Positions 63,637 to 64,000 of a DNA stretch of 64,000 nucleotides are shown here, piece by piece. The DNA is from Nostoc sp. C052 (GTDB lineage: Bacteria; Cyanobacteriota; Cyanobacteriia; Cyanobacteriales; Nostocaceae), in NCBI RefSeq assembly GCF_013393905.1, contig NZ_CP040272.1:2418001-2482000 (forward strand), in the 5' to 3' direction. How positions within the stretch are numbered: the stretch's first letter is position 1; each line of letters starts with the position of its first letter. The notes below the pieces were generated by a model. It saw only the letters and a program-made list of their open reading frames with translations, was not told the origin of the DNA and did no database searches. The position numbers and the translations under genes are program-made.

Positions 63637-64000
63637 ATGATTCCCCGTGTTAGAGCGCCAGAAATACCACAAAATTACTCTTGGCTGAACACCAATAAAC
63701 CTTTATCTCTTAAAGAACTCAGGGGTAGAGTTGTAATTTTAGACTTTTGGACATACTGTTGCATCAATTGTCTGCATATTCTGCCAAACCTAAAATATTT
63801 AGAACAAAAATATAAAGATAGTCTTACTATTATCGGCGTTCATTCTGCGAAATTTGAAAATGAAAAAGAAACAGAAAATATCCGCCAAGCTATTCTGCGC
63901 TACGACATTGAACATTCAGTTGTCGTTGATAGAGGTTTTCGGATTTGGGAAGAGTATGCTGTGCGTGCTTGGCCGACATTAATAATTATTGATCCAGAAG
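63637..64000 (+). CDS. Thioredoxin-like protein, 5' part only
   Basis: The gene starts at ATG 63637, with AAAGGA six bases upstream, and runs off the right edge. The visible 121 residues form a TlpA/thioredoxin-like domain with RGRVVILDFWTYCCINCLHI (Cys-x-x-Cys region CCINC), IIGVHSAKFENEKETENIRQ, and AVRAWPTLIIIDPE. This N-terminal domain is typical of thioredoxin-NHL-repeat fusion proteins, so a beta-propeller may follow. There is no signal peptide in the visible part. Confidence 0.85.
   Translation, partial: MIPRVRAPEIPQNYSWLNTNKPLSLKELRGRVVILDFWTYCCINCLHILPNLKYLEQKYKDSLTIIGVHSAKFENEKETENIRQAILRYDIEHSVVVDRGFRIWEEYAVRAWPTLIIIDPE

Overview
The window is chromosomal DNA from a cyanobacterium, most likely a filamentous heterocyst-forming Nostocales strain (Nostoc/Anabaena type). 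Direct evidence is the psaA-psaB operon of photosystem I, phylloquinone genes (menD and a ubiE/menG methyltransferase), a Rubisco assembly chaperone (raf1), a CcbP-type calcium-binding protein, a CYP120-like P450, many HIP1 octamers (GCGATCGC) and abundant short tandem repeats between and inside genes. The genus is inferred from these traits, not proven.

Layout. 0-6.3 kb: a five-PAS hybrid histidine kinase, an APC-type permease and a zinc-ribbon membrane protein. 6.5-8.6 kb: an AT-rich two-gene unit in which an HsdR-N-like nuclease domain is fused to a ParA ATPase, followed with a 1-base overlap by a ParB-like protein. 8.7-12.4 kb: a family 2 glycosyltransferase and a membrane glycosyltransferase. 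12.9-16.1 kb: two related sensor kinases. 16.5-31.8 kb: core genes (mutS, cyclophilin, copper amine oxidase, a Ycf37-like TPR protein, an amino-acid-type binding protein, rpmI-rplT, a UvrD-type helicase, an AstE/AspA-type hydrolase, aqpZ, raf1). 32.3-35.5 kb: a response regulator with GAF domain, menG and a DUF445 membrane protein. 35.6-41.6 kb: an accessory block with Rpn-like and Uma2 proteins and a nuclease-helicase gene that carries an in-frame TAG and appears to lack its second helicase lobe. 41.5-53.8 kb: P450, ccbP, maltose acetyltransferase family, REC-PAS-GGDEF, folB, menD, a DUF6602 protein, ahcY and an MscS channel. 53.8-54.5 kb: two overlapping transposase remnants. 54.7-59.3 kb: psaB and psaA. 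60-64 kb: a repeat-bearing lipoprotein, glutaminase, a HAD phosphatase, a HAD gene stub and the start of a thioredoxin-like gene that runs off the window.

How the genes relate. Photosynthesis is the clearest shared theme: PsaA and PsaB hold P700 and the phylloquinones, MenD and MenG make phylloquinone, Ycf37 is tied to photosystem I assembly, and Raf1 helps assemble Rubisco. Otherwise most genes are singletons or pairs on alternating strands, as is usual in these genomes.

The most unusual items are the nuclease-ParA fusion with its ParB-like partner, the interrupted nuclease-helicase gene, a family of small MITE-like elements with CAATAC ends, and in-frame invasion of mutS, the UvrD-type helicase gene and menD by repeats of the kind found between genes. 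No tRNA, rRNA or CRISPR array was recognised.
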